60,000 nt of DNA from positions 193,995-253,994 of the forward strand of contig NMRA01000081.1 in NCBI GenBank assembly GCA_002633005.1, read 5' to 3'. This DNA is from Phoronis australis. Its lineage: Eukaryota > Phoronida > Phoronidae. The position numbers were made by a program, and so were the translations under genes. The notes under the pieces were generated by a model. It did not search any database. It was not told the origin of the DNA and saw only the letters and a program-made list of their open reading frames with translations. Of this stretch, positions 11,404 to 24,580 are shown piece after piece; positions within the stretch are counted from its first letter, which is position 1; the number at the start of each line of letters is the position of its first letter.

Positions 11404-12601
11404 ACTGAACTGAATGCCTTGGTAAGTCAAGGCATTGCCGGACTTTTGGATCCCTCACTGGTTGCTCTTTCAGTTATTCAGTAGAATTTCAAGTAATGTA
11501 GTAATGTACAATGTAAAACGTGCGTTCAGAAGCATACATATTTGAAACAAGCCAGAATGCTTTCAAGAAAGCAAACGAAACAACGATCGGAGGAAAGTCT
11601 TTCAGTGACTGGCAGGTCAAATGACGACGCGAATGATCACACTGGTGAACAGGTGTACATTCGGGTCCAGAGAGTAACTCAGAATATTATCTCTATACAA
11701 AACTTCGCTTACCTTCAGCCTGGCCTTAAAATCTAACTTTTCCTCGCCGATTATCTAAACGTCCAACACAACACACCAACGTGAGAATTACCAATGATTT
11801 TGTCAGTGCGCTTCAGTGCTCCCCAGAATGTAATCACAGTGATTCCGCTATTGTGTTGAAGGGCTCGTTTCTATGGACGCACGGGTTTATTTGTTATTTG
11901 AGCGGGGTAAATACTGGATATCCCGGCATGCCCAGCGATAAGATTTGTTTGAATAAACTTTTCAGCTGAATAGATTGTACTGTGACTGGCACATTGTTGG
12001 CTATTGTGACGTACAAAATCAACCTGTAAAAGGCCATGCACACATTTCAGTGCATTGCCAGTGTTTATGTTTTTCTTTATGAGCACTTTTCTGCGTTGCA
12101 GCTGAAGCGAATTATGTGCTTGGAATATTACGTCCCAGCGAATCTACCTCACCCTTTCACATAATCAATTTTAAACCACTTTTTATCTAAAATTCAATAT
12201 AAACTTAATTTACCAGTAAATTGGATAACAGTGTACTTTTTGTGATCTTTATTTACTCGTGGGACTCAACACAATATGTGTGTTTTCGGCGTTGGTAAAA
12301 ACATTGATCCTCTCAGTTATCTGCGAATTCCTCCTAGTTGCAAGCGGCAACTACGTCTTCTTTGAAATATCATTTGTTCCTTCTCGCTCTCCACACACTC
12401 ATATGAGTGAGTAAATGTGTTGGTAAAATAGTCTATTATTTATCATACTTTTTATTGCTGGATCGCGCTTTTTTGTTGCAAAATTACTGACTTTGCTTAA
12501 TACCAAATTTCCGGTGTCGCGCGATCGCCTAATCAGATTCAGTTCTAAATATATTAATACATTTGTTTATGTATGTATGCATGGATGCATATATGTATGT
12601 A

Positions 12602-14248
12602 TCAGGTGTCCCAAAAAATGAGTCACTTTTTGAAAAGTAATTTCTCAGCATTTCTCACCAACCGAATTCGTCCAATTTTTTCACAGTGTATCTTCAGGGT
12701 GTCATTAGCAAGTCTACAAAGTATCTTAGAGAAATTAAAAAACAAGGAAATACTGTGAAATTCAATACAGCAGGGTGAAAAATAATGCAATATCACTGAG
12801 GCTTGCGTCTGTTCATGCTGTGCAGGCATCTGTCAGTCAAAAAATTGCCTGTCCGGGTCTCAAGTCTACTGTTTTTAATTGTCAGATCTGTATCCAAATC
12901 AGTTCTGTCCAATATTCCTGTTTGTAAGAATGCTTTTGAGTGAAAGTGATGGATTTACTATTGAAACCTGTTTCAAGGAGAAAAGACGGAGCGGAAGAAG
13001 AATCGCAAGGGAGTTCCCAGGACTGAAAAGGGTGAAGTCGTGTCACTGTAAATAGGCTTATTGCTAAAATACACAACACAAGGTCTGTGGCAGTGGGAGA
13101 TCCAAGACTGCATATTCGAAAGAGAACGAGGATCGTGTTGAGTAACTGTTTCAATCCCAGGAGGACAATCCGGGGAGTCACAGATCGCTAAGAGAAGTCG
13201 CAAGCAATTTACAAGTGAGCAAGTCTTCTGTGCAAAGAATGGCCAAAAACTGGAGCTAAAACTCTTCAAAAGAATGTGGGTATCATGGAGAGATCAACAT
13301 GTTAGAAGGAAAAGCAAAAACTCGATGCCGATACTTGCATGACCGCTATTCAGCCACTGATGTGAAAAGAATCAACCATTGAAGAAAAAGACTTTACGCT
13401 AGAAATTGCTAAAAATCGTCAAAATGATCATGTTTATGGGAAACAAAAACGAGAAATTCAGCCTTTTCGACTCTATCATGCGACTTCCAGATTTTCCAAA
13501 AAGTATTGGTATTCGCTGGAGAATCCTGGGAAGGAAAAACAAATATTCATTTTATTGACACTTACAAAACCAACGTTAACAGTCAACGCTACATGCACTT
13601 ATTGGATGAAAATCTCCCGGATTGCATTCGACTTTATCCAGGAAGCAATTACGTAACAAGATGGGGTTCCTTCACATACGAGCAAGATAACACAGGCTTA
13701 TCTGGAGGAGGTGACATCAAAATTCATCAGAAGGATGAGTGGCCTCCGCTCAGTTTTGAATGCAGTTCAGTGGACTGTGCCATATGGGACTCTCTGAATG
13801 CAGTTCAGTGGACTGTGCCATATGGGACTCTCTGAATGCAGTTCAGTGGACTATGCCATATGGGACTCTCTGAATGAAAAAGTTTACCGGGGAATGAGAG
13901 ACAAATTGACTGACCATGAGTTAAAAGACAGGATAATTATGTCATGGGAGGAAATGTCGATGGAAGAAATATATCTGGTTGGAAGAAACGGCTCCGTTTA
14001 GTCGTGGAGGAAGATGGAGGCCACATTGAACATACACTGAAATATGCGAACTTCCCTTTGATATTTTATTTTTAGACCTGATGTTTTTTATTTGACAGTA
14101 CTCAAACAATTGGGCACTGGTCTCTTTGATATTTTGTACATTTTTTGATGATATCACAAGATTATTCTGTAAGAAATTTGAAACAATTCGGCATATCCTT
14201 TGCTGAGAAATTACTTGTAAAAAATGGCTCACTTTTTGGGACACCTGA
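12602..14248 (+). mobile_element. Inactive Tc1/mariner-superfamily transposon
   Basis: The ends are inverted repeats starting TCAGGTGTCCCAAAAA, imperfectly paired over about 50 bp, and both are flanked by TA (12600-12601 and 14249-14250), the target duplication of this superfamily. Inside, on the plus strand, lie fragments of a transposase spread over several frames. Near 12970-13250 is a helix-turn-helix-like part (RRSGRRIAREFPG; SSVQRMAKNWS). Near 13420-13640 is part of the catalytic domain (KQKREIQPFRLYHATSRF, then SWEGKTNIHFIDTYKT and LPDCIRLYPGSNY). Several frameshifts and stops mean no intact enzyme is made. The C-terminal part is further disrupted by a 38-bp triplication. Confidence 0.9.
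13757..13876. repeat. 38-bp tandem triplication inside the mariner element
   Basis: Three near-identical 38-bp units start at 13757, 13795 and 13833, each beginning TGAATGCAGTTCAGTGGACT. They lie where the transposase would encode the end of its catalytic domain, so the expansion happened after or during decay of the element. Confidence 0.9.
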
Positions 14249-14547
14249 TATATACTGGATACTGAAATGGAAATCACGAACGAGAATGAGTAGAAACATC
14301 GTCACTCACCCAATTGCATTCATTTTAGCCAGTGACTTTTTCTATCCCGTGTTGTCTGCGGGACACGAATCAAGGGATATATATGGCAATACCGATATTT
14401 TTAATCAGTTCGCGGATTTGGGTCATTGGCGATACATTATGCTATTTGAGCATGTTGATAGGCCTATATGTTCCATAACACGATGTTTAGTTTACTTGGC
14501 GAATAATTGACGAGGTGTACTTAAACAGCTGACGGATGAAATACTTA

Positions 14548-14785
14548 CAGAGGCGGATCTATAGGGAGGTTCAGGGGGTTCAAACCCCCCCTCGGGACAG
14601 GATCAAAAATAAAAATTGAAAAAGAAATTCGCCAGAAAAACGAAATCAGCTACTGAAGACCACAACAAATCTTACACAGGAGGGGGAAACTCCCCCCCAC
14701 CGACCTTCCTTTCGCTCGGCGCTATGCGCCTCGGATTTGCTCGAATCTTAACCCCCCCCTTACTGAAAACGTAGATCTGCCACTG
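14548..14785. mobile_element. Short non-autonomous hAT-like element (MITE)
   Basis: The ends pair as CAGAGGCGGATCTA and, in reverse complement from the right, CAGTGGCAGATCTA. Both continue into G-rich runs (C-rich on the other strand). The sequence ACTTA directly flanks both ends (14543-14547 and 14786-14790). CAG ends with this G-rich start are typical of hAT-type MITEs, though hAT duplications are usually 8 bp. No coding capacity in 238 bp. Confidence 0.7.
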
Positions 14786-17700
14786 ACTTATCATTCAGAA
14801 GGGTGATTTTTCGCGGTAATATTTCTTATGACAAAAGGGTGTCTTTCCTGATTAAATACCCTTGAAAGCACCGGGCAAAATGATTGATTTATTGAGTTAG
14901 AACTTACATTACGAATGGTGCATTTCTGCAATCACCTTCTCCAGAAGAGATTCATATTTAATTTAGGTATAATGCTTACAATGTGTTAAACAGAATACAT
15001 GGCAAGGTTGCTTATTTCTATTTATAATCACCGGCTACAAAAGCATTGTGTCATTACAAGAAAAATCTATAAAAGGATAACTTGTTTACAGAAGCTCAAA
15101 ACAGATAAACCTCTTTCAGTCGTGTTTACTCTCTGAAAACGTGGCATTTCATGTTGACGACTCTCGGAAAGGTCCCCAGCGGCATTCCCCGTCAAACATC
15201 AGTTTACTCCTATGGACATGCTAAATAATCAACAATGCACAGACAATCTTGGAGAAGTCAGGTTCACGGGCACTGGCAAGGTTAGTTTTAAAATCGACGG
15301 TACCGAACACATAACTAATTGACCAGTTTTGAAGACTGGTGTTGATTAAGTATTGCAAAGATAGGGAAGAGGATACGCCACATGTCAAAGTGAAAGATCA
15401 ATATTTCACAGTGAAGTATTTCTGACGCAGTGATATAAAATTTAAGTAAGCTCTTGAAGACGTTTGAGTTTTGAAAAGGTAAATGTGAAAGAAGCTAATG
15501 CCATCTTGGATCTCGCGGTAATTGCGTTTTAAACTAGATGTGCTAATCGGAAGACAACGTTGGGAATTTATTTTAAAACAAAAATACCTCATGTTTATCA
15601 AGCTTCAATAAACGTAGACTATTACATACAAAGATAGTAGTCTATGCTTTCTTGTCAGCTCTTCACTGAACAAAACATATTTGAATAAAATGATATGTTT
15701 GTTAAGTGTTCTCAGTTTGAATGGGCCTAGCTTCACTTATTTTCACGCAAAGGATTCGAAAGTGATAGTTGATAGGTGTTCGTTTGCAGTCGAGGAAAAG
15801 TTACAATTGAAAAATTTAGGAATATCGATCGGAGTAACTTTTGGTTGAATTCATTATTCTATATTTTGAATTCAATGAGTTGGAAATATGGAATGTCACA
15901 GTCTGACTGAAACAGTGTACTTTTGTGATTACAAACTGTCTAACACGTATAACTAATCACGTAAAAATAACTGATACAGGCGGGTACTTCTGGGGCCTGA
16001 TCCACAGCGTATTGTGTTGAATAACATCACTTAGGTGAATGACGGGTTAATGCCGCTATAAATATAATCCTTAAATTTAAAATATCTCCGGTTTCATAAA
16101 TTGGGGAAACTCTATTTTCTATCTTCTTTTCCACTATGACAATACATGAAATAATTACACTTCGACTGCATCTTAAAGCGTGTTGAATAATATCACGTGG
16201 GTGAAAGACATTTTTTTACAGAAGTTCCCATTTCAATGCTTGGATAAATCTTACAGGGATCAAAATTTTCGGTGCCATATTTTGAGTCCAAATAATTGCC
16301 ACAATTTTTAAGCATATAGTTCATTAAAAAACAGGTTTTCCATTCGCGCTTTCCCAGGAAGTACTGAATCTGAAACAAAACATTTTCTTATAGTCGCTAG
16401 GATTCGCAGACGAAAGATCAGTTGCTGGTATTGTGTAAAGGGGCGCAACCTATCGGTGACGAATTTAAACCCTCGAGCTTAAACCTGTATTAAACGGTGC
16501 TTTCTATCAAAAAATAATAAAACAGCTTTGGCTTGTGGACTAGACGTTTGTTACTTGCTTTACTGGTACATTCGCGTTGAGGCTAACGCTCTTTCTAATT
16601 CCGACTAACAATTGCACTAACATATTAACACGAGCCCTAACATACAAGAAATACAGCATGAATTATTCCAAATGACGTTCAAAATTACAAAATGCATGCT
16701 GAATGATGTTATTTGAATTCCTCTGCAGATGCCACAACCCCATGGAGCTGAGCAGTGGTTCCCGTGATTGATTACTGCCGTGGCAGGGAGAAGGATTTTT
16801 CAATTAGTACCAAAGGGCTAATTGAAAACAATAGTTGATTTTGATTGTTTGCAAATTTTATTAATGCACGTTTTTGTTTATTTACTTGTCATACCAACGA
16901 TACAATGCCACCCACGGATAACTAAAATGGACTACGAAGGATGGAAAATAGAAATTAACAACCAGAGACCAAAATTAAGAAGGTAATTTAAAGTAGCTTA
17001 CATGTCATAGTTTATTATTATAAATAGGGTAGAACACGATACTCCGAAGGTTCACAAGCCTGAAGGCAAGTAATGCGACGAATGGAAATGTTTTAAAAAA
17101 TCCCTATGACTCCAGCGGTTCACGAATCCGACAGAAAGAAAAACAAGTTAGTTCGAAAGTAATCCAAAGGTCTATGACACCTGAAAGACGTGATTTAAAG
17201 TTATCGACAGAGAAGAAGCAAAATTTTAGTTGTTGTAAACCAAAGTTTGAAAATATAAGTAAATGTGGCAGATCGAACTTTGTTTGGATCCTTTTGAGAG
17301 GCGCAGGCTCTTCGAAGCACAAGTTTCAAACGGGCACATGTACATGTATATAAACTCCGAACATTGTGCTCGAAATCACTATTCATAACCTCGTCCTATG
17401 AAACTTTGAACTTGAAGCTTTCGAACTGATAGACTTTCGAGCTTGTGTGGATCTTCGGATTTATGGACTTTTGGTCTAGCTAACATTCAGACCTAGGAAT
17501 ACCTTGATGTCATAAGTTCGGCCCAAACTCGTTCTCACTTGTAGATTTCAATTCAGGTCAAATTGGTTTGTAACTTCAAAGGGTTTGATTTCCTTTTAAC
17601 CTTACTGTAGAATTTTAGCGACTTGGTCATTCCTCGACCAACTTAATTTGACTTGTATATCATGATCATGCGGGAACTAACGTAGTGAGCAGTGACACCA

Positions 17701-18229
17701 AAGGTGGTGCACTGAGGACCACTTGCACCGTTAACACCGGAGCCAAAATGTATGGTGCAGTTCACCTGTAAACATCCTGGAAGTTACCGGTTTCGACTAC
17801 ATCTGTGTACTTCCATGAGCCATCAAAATATGACAGAACGCAGGTTTGATTTGGAAAATCGAAATGAATAATCTACTTGCCAATCATCTAAGCATCTGTC
17901 TTTATTGATGTTTATGGTTTCACATCTGGTTTTAGGACACAGTCTCTCAAAAAACGTAAAATTCAGAAAAAAGGCACGATAATAGTAAAACAACGGTATC
18001 AATAACAAGATTGAGTTTCATTTGATGAAGATGTTCCAGAAGTCATCTCAGAAATACTCTTAATTGTCTAAAATAGGATCATTATATTTTCGTTTTAGTG
18101 AACGGTGTTTAAATCATAGTATTTGAAAATTTACATAAGTTTGAACAGCTATTTCTGATACGAAGCTTTAAAGTTAGAAAAATGTAGGCGTGTTGATGCA
18201 CCCACATACTTATATGTGTGCGTATATTA
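14786..18229. other. Intergenic DNA without a recognised gene
   Basis: AT-rich, only short frames, none with recognisable similarity. A direct repeat of about 30 bp starting TGTTGAATAA occurs near 16013 and 16182. No RNA gene or intact transposon was seen. Confidence 0.5.
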
Positions 18230-19810
18230 CCGTCATCTCTGTTTGTCCGTCGTCCGGTGTCTAGCGTCCTGGCGTCAGCGGCTGTATCTCCTAAACCCCT
18301 CTTATAGGATTTTCATGAGATTTGGGAGATGTGTTCCTTTGAAGCTAACGACAGAGGACGGCGGCGTTCGGATGGACCCGACTACCGGCGTGCCCCCAAA
18401 TGGCAATTCTATTTTTTACGCTTACTTCTGTATCTCTAAAGGTCCTCAACGGATTTTCATGACACTTGACACATAGGCATTTATTAATAAAGTGATGCTA
18501 TTCTCCCGTTTTCGCAGATGAATTTTTAACTGTTTTCGAGTCTGTATTTTTGGAGTCCGTCTATCTTTCAACCAAACCACTCTACGGATGATTGTGAAAA
18601 GTGGTATGTGTTCTTTCTGTGAAGAAGGCGGCTGACGATGATTTCCCGATTTCGACTAATGTGGCGCCTTCTAGCAGCAGTTTTGATTTTGCGCCCATGG
18701 CTATATCTCCTAAACGCCCCGGTGGATCTTTATTAAATTTAGTGTCTTCATGTACAGTTGACAACTAATGACAACTACTTTCGGACGGATTGGACTACCA
18801 ATATGTCCTCTAGTGTCGATTTTTTACGTTTACCTCTGTATCTTCAAAGGTCCTCTACGGATTTTCATAAAATTTGTCTGAAAGGCATCTATTAGCGAAA
18901 TAACTTGCACCTAGTGGCCGCGTTTTGCTGTTTTCGAGTCTTATTTTGACGTCTGACCCTCTGGAAACCAAACCATTCGATGGGTGATTTTAAAATTGGC
19001 ATATTATTATGTTCCTAGTGTGAAAAGGACTGCTGACGGTGATGTTCCGACTTCGATTACTGTGGCGCCTCCTAGTGGCAGTTCTGTTTTTTATGACGCC
19101 CATAGCTGTATCTCCTAAACCCATTGCAGGATCTTTATTAAATTTAGCAAGTGTATTTATATGAAGTTGACAACAAACGACGACGACTTCCAGGCGGATC
19201 TTATATATACTGTGCCGCCTAGTGACAATTTCATTTTTCCGTTTTCCTTTGTTTCTGTGAAGCTGTTTATTGGATCTTCATGAAATTTTATAAATAGATT
19301 TCTATTGAAACGATGATATGTTGCGCCCCTCTATCAACCAAATCACTCACACTCTAAGGATTGTGAAAAATGGCATTCTTTGTGTAAAGAGGACGATTTA
19401 CGATGATTTTCCGACGTCTTCAATTACTGTCGATCTTCCTAGTAGTACTTATGTTTTTGGGCCCATATTCTCCAAGTGGCAATTTCCGGCATCTTCCGTT
19501 ATCCCCAATTTCCCATAAGTTCCTTGACAGATTTATATGAAATTTGGTAATTAGCTTTGATGACATCTACCAGTTTTCGGATGGATTCGACGTATTTTGT
19601 GCCATTTAGGACGATTGACGTTGTTCTGACAACTTCGTGTACGGTGGCGCATCCTACTGGCAGTTTTTTCGTCCATACCTGTATCTCCTAAATTCACTGC
19701 GTGATCTTTATTACATTAAGCATGTGTATATGAATTTAACAACGGACGAAGACGATTTTCAGACGGACCCGAAGAACGCTGGGCCCCCTAGTTTTCAATT
19801 TCATTTTACG
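18230..19810. repeat. Degenerate tandem array, unit about 410 bp
   Basis: Marker motifs recur in order: CTGTATCTCCTAAAC near 18282, 18701, 19107 and 19679; GGATCTTTATTAAATTTA or GGATTTTCATGA after each; GTGGCGCC-TCCTAG-GGCAG blocks near 18660, 19060 and 19645; and TCTGTATCT-C-AAAGGTCCT near 18428 and 18834. Spacing of the first three is about 410-420 bp. The copies are strongly diverged, so the array is old. No long frame is conserved across units. Confidence 0.7.
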
Positions 19811-19819
19811 ACTGCATAA

Positions 19820-19857
19820 GACGTCCACATGTAATTAATTATAAATATGTGGACGTC
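19820..19857. repeat. Hairpin at the end of the degenerate array
   Basis: GACGTCCACAT (19820-19830) and ATGTGGACGTC (19847-19857) form a perfect 11-bp stem around a 16-nt AT-rich loop. It is followed at once by a GC-rich run of CGTCC-type repeats (19855-19950), unlike its surroundings. It may mark the terminus of the repeated element. Confidence 0.7.
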
Positions 19858-20554
19858 CTTCCGTCCGGCGTCCGTTCGGCGTCCGTCCTACGGCCGTCGG
19901 TCCCCGTCCGCGCTGCCTGCGGCAACTTGGCTGAGGCCCGCCTCCGCGCTGCTTGGCAAATGAGAAACACTTTCCCTTGTAATTTAGTTTAAAAAACTCT
20001 TAAAGCCGATCTTAACTCACGTTAGTTTGGTTGAAACTTAAGTTCAACTAAGCCTAAATACTCATTCAACAGAAATCCAAATACTTTCACACTTAACTGC
20101 ATTTAGTATGATTTTTTATTTTCTAGAAAATGTTTTATTTCCCAAAAGAAAATAACAGCAAATGCTAACTAACAACTATCTATCAATGGAAAAGGCACAA
20201 CATTCACAGACCATTCATACACCCACACACTCTTAATGAATAAGTTACCGGTGGTTCTCCTATTATACATGTGCGAGTAAATAAATATCTAAGTATTTAC
20301 AGAAAGCCTCCCAAAAGATGAAATTGTGAAATTCATAGTTTTTTTTTTAAATTGATGATCACCTTTCGTCTAACTTCGATATAAAGATACAAGGAATATA
20401 AACATTTTTCAAAAGTAAGCTTGCTGTGGTCCAAAGATGATTGAAATATAAAGTACTGGCATAAAGTTAGTACATTATCAATCTCTTTAAAATTAGGTCC
20501 AAAATACGCGTTTAAATGTTATTCTTTACTAAATATATGGTTTGTTTTGTTACA

Positions 20555-22800
20555 TTACTTAACAAAGCTTGAACTTTGTACCACAGCGCCTGTACAAGTG
20601 AACAAACACAAAAAATGATCAAACATTTCAACAGCATTACAGGACAAACAATTGTCATCTCTTACAATTTTCATCTTTTTAAAGATATACTTTGTGTAAA
20701 CTTTTCTATGCACATAATAATATTTAAAAGTTTTAACTTTTTGAAGGAGTACAAGTCTGAATGGCAACTCGTAAATCTTTCCAATTTGTTGGTCTGAATA
20801 CATATCACTTAATCTGTGTTCTACATCAGGTTGTTAAATCGTTTTTATAAAAAGTAATTTTTAGTTGATTGTGCATTAATCTGGCTGTACTGAAAGTTGT
20901 CCATTGAATTTGCCTTGGAAGAGTTCATTCTATTGGGTAATTAAAGTGCCTAAGTTGAATCTTTGTTTCATATCTTACCAAAGACAAAAACTTGAACTAA
21001 ACACTTAATAAATCTTTTATATAAGCTATGTCAGCCTTGTAGAACTCGCTGAAAAACACAGATTTGCATTTCTAGTGTTTCATATTACCTGACTAATAAT
21101 ATCAATTTCGCTGTGTAAGACAACGCTAACATTTTCCCATGCATTCAACAAGTCACAACAAAAGTTTGTGGTATCATTCAAACGCAACAACTTGGCCGAA
21201 ATTTTAACTGAAAAAATAATGCACCCTGATTCCTCCTAAAAAGGAAATTTGGAAAGGCTTTCCAGTATTTGTTCCCTCCTTCTACATGACGTTGAACCCA
21301 TTTCACTACCAGTGAGTTACAGGTAACATTTATGTCTGTCACTGTCAAGCCACCATTGGCTGACGTTGAACCCATTTCACTACCAGTGAGTTACAGGTAA
21401 CATTTATGTCTGTCACTGTCAAGCCACCATTGGCTGACGTTGAACCCATTTCACTACCAGTGAGTTACAGGTAACATTTATGTCTGTCACTGTCAAGCCA
21501 CCATGTGCATGAGTCTGACACACTTCTCTTCCCTCTTATTTTGCCTAAAAATTGGACATCAAAGATATACCTGTTCTCTACAAACAGTATCAATACCCAA
21601 ATTATTGATGACATAAATAATTTTAGATAAGACAAAAATTTTCACAACATCTATTTCCCCAATTAACTAATATTGCAGCTTTTCCACAGTTTTCTTAAAA
21701 CTTTTAACTTTGGAATCATAGTTGAATCATTTTCCTTTTTATTATGGCCAAAAATATCCCTAAACACTTGATTGGCCTGCCAATAAATTTAACCCCGTGC
21801 AATGGCTTGGAACAAGCTTTTTATCTTCCGAGATACAGAACTTTACATTTTTTATAATTAATTTCGAATCAGACAAACGACCAAAATTATTAAAAACTTT
21901 ATCGTTTAAAAATGTTGTTGTGTCATCCGCATACTGGAAATCTTTTATTTCAGTATTTTCAATTTTAATTCCTGAAATGACGTCACTTGATCTGATATAA
22001 TTTTCCATAATCTCACCAGCTAAGCAAAACAAGGGGCCAGAGAGCGAGTCACCCTGTCGCACTCCCCGTTGGAGTGGAAAATAACTGGTTGTTGTTGAAT
22101 ACGCAACCCATCGGTCTCTTATAAATTACTTGGATCCGTGTCCTGATAACAGAGTCAATTTTAAAAGCGTTCAAAGTTTTTGAAAGAAAGTCCCATGAAA
22201 GTGCATCGAATGCTTTACAAAAATCTAAGAAAGGGATACAGCCTTTACAGTTTGGACTATTGGTGTAGAAAATTTTGTCTTTGTATAATGCGAATGTTGA
22301 GTCCAATATATCTACCTTTTACTCCTGTTTGATTTTCATGGAGTAACTTATCAATAACACTATTTAATCGAAATGTAAGGACATTCGTAAATAATTTGAG
22401 TGTCAACATTTAATAACGATGGGGGTCGCTAAGTATCTAATGACAACAGTTGCTTTTATGATGGTGAAAGGTCACCAACTTTAAAACTATTCTCAAAAGC
22501 TTCCAGTGAATTCCTTCTGACTTCCTGCCAGAAACACGTGCAGAACTCATAACTGAGCCCATCATTTCCTGGAGACTTGTTATTCTTAATTTGTTTTATG
22601 CTTCAACAAATTCTTCGTCAGGCAATGGTTTGTCTAATAAATCTGCCTCTCAAGGTTCTAATGTATTCGGAAGATCGAAGAGATTTGTAGGAGTAACATC
22701 TTGATCAACCCAGTGACCAGCGGCATTAAGGGTAGAGAAAAAGTCTACCACTTCCGCTTCAATTTCTTAATTATTATTAATGTTTGTTTTCCATACTGGC
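20555..22800 (-). mobile_element. Decayed LINE (non-LTR retrotransposon) remnant
   Basis: Read on the minus strand from about 22800 down, the pieces come in LINE order: NKL-RI-SPGNDG-type sequence near 22590-22530; FLDFCKAFDALSWDFL near 22230; RQGDSLSGPLFCLAGEIM near 22050 and FQYADDTT near 21940, the catalytic core of a reverse transcriptase; a GGLTVTDINVTCNSLVVKW block near 21350; and a zinc-binding-like C-terminus (FKYYYVHRKVYTKYIF with CLSC) near 20730-20640. Stops and frameshifts separate the pieces, so the copy is dead. No endonuclease domain was recognised. A GC-rich CGTCGGTCC motif occurs beyond both ends (19890 and 23087). Confidence 0.85.
21287..21505. repeat. 74-bp tandem triplication inside the LINE remnant
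   Basis: Units start at 21287, 21361 and 21435 and are almost identical; the third is slightly truncated. The near identity shows a recent expansion within an old element. Confidence 0.92.
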
Positions 22801-23879
22801 ATGTTCACTATTATGGTCATCTATCACTTTTTGAGACAGTGGACATATTCTTCATTGTCAAAAAGACTATTGTTAATTTTCCAAATTTTCTTGTTATAGC
22901 CTCTGAGTGTGCAAGTACTAATTTTCTACAGAATGATCAGAGAAAACAAAATCATTATTTGTTTTACACCGAAGGTGATCCTTTAAAACCTTGGAGAAAA
23001 TCCAGAACTCTATTCTACCAAAGATTTTATGTAGTTTCTTTGATTCTACTCTGTAAATTGTGTTTTGGCCGAGGCCCGCCTCCTACCGTCGGTCCTCGTC
23101 GGCGCTGCAGTCGAATTCATTTCATACGTGCACGTGGGAGCCGTATCGGTCATATTAGGAAAAAATGGCTTTGCTATGAAAACGCAATCATATTCAGTCC
23201 AACAGGTCCAGTCGTTGCCGGACCAATATTTACGACCAAGTATGTCAAAAAGGCATTTTTATGAAGTATATTTTCATAAAGAAAGCCAGCAGATACTGTT
23301 TTAAATTTATTTTTGCCCTAATCAATGGTGTTGTTTGTTATATGGATAACAAATTTGTTTTTGATTGATTTTACCTTTTCTTCAAAGTACCGGATGCTCG
23401 TTGTTCAAGCTATTCCTCATCTTGCCTTTAAGTGACGTTTGCTTTTTATTTCTATTATTTGGCGGGTTTAGAATTTCGTCTTCAACCGAAAGATTATATG
23501 ACCTTGTGGAGACATTTCAAAACTTTATCTCTGTAGGTGTTTGCATTTTGAATTAATGAAACTTTTCATGAGTATGGTCATAAATCAGAATTTCTGGTTT
23601 TCCATCTTAAATTTTGAAATTAAACTTACGAAATTTTTATTAACTTCTGTTTATCAAGAAAAAATTGAAGTGTTCTACTAGAATTTGTTTTTACCTCTTC
23701 CCAAACAACATTCTTTGCACAAATCTGTGTAAAAAACATAAGACTAAAAATATGTTATCTCTTCATGATATAATTTGAAAATATATTTCTAGTGAACCAA
23801 TGTTTATTAACTAAACTTCATGTCATCCTAACTGTTCAAGGAGGCCTCTAGAATGCAACAAGTGAGACTTAAATTCTCA

Positions 23880-23980
23880 AAATTTTTCAGGGAGGATCCT
23901 CAAACCCCTCCTTCGGGACGGAGTACCCCTCTCGTACCCTTCGTCAAATCACATTTGCCGAACCATAAGTGCGACGCCAC
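23880..23980. mobile_element. Fragment of a hAT-like element
   Basis: GGGAGGATCCTCAAACCCCT followed by CTCGGGACGG-like sequence resembles the left part of the element at 14548, and the block ends in GCGACGCCACTGG, resembling the opposite end. Only about 100 bp remain and the termini are unclear. Confidence 0.35.
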
Positions 23981-24569
23981 TGGTGTGGACGAGGTCGTGG
24001 TTGTTTTATTACAATGATTTTTATAAGGCAAATGCCCATGGACGTGTAAGCGTTGTATTGTTTGTTTTGTTGAGGAAATTTACAGAACTTATTACACCTA
24101 ATGATATATTTTTAAGGCTGCCAATCGTCTCACCATTCCATATAAACCCGGTTATCAAAAGGCAGTCAGGACCCTCAACAAGTAACCATTACTCTGTATA
24201 AGGCCGTCCTTCAAATATTTTTGTTGTTTCCTCTCGCCCTAAACTTACTCCTCTAAGATGAGTAGGTAGGTAAACCGCAAAAACATTTGTTTTTTAATTC
24301 TTGAAAAACGAGTAATTCTTTTGTCTGGTTTTGAGTCGCACATATATTTTACGGTCAGTCGCGCGGAGGGAAACAAAATAAATTTTAATTTACTCCTTAG
24401 ATATTTTTAAACGAACGACATGGGCCCGGGGATATATGTGGAAACTGGAAACTGGTTTTGGGTGGCTCAAGTTTGCGTAATTTACGAGGGCAATCCCCTA
24501 GGTCACATGATTATCAAACAAGTGGGCGCTGACCTAGTTTTTGGTGCAACCCCCGGATGTGCTACCTCA

Positions 24570-24580
24570 CCGCCATTTTG
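24570..24580 (+). promoter_or_regulatory. YY1-like motif, possible core promoter
   Basis: CCGCCATTTTG fits the YY1 consensus, which is often found near start sites of broadly expressed animal genes. It lies 3.7 kb before the first recognised myosin exon. The link to that gene is inference. Confidence 0.3.

Larger units (their letters stand above)
8979..12601. other. Intergenic DNA without a recognised gene
   Basis: No reading frame with recognisable coding character. It may include the promoter or a leader exon of the minus-strand gene ending at 8978. Only microsatellites (near 9727 and 11379) stand out. Confidence 0.5.
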
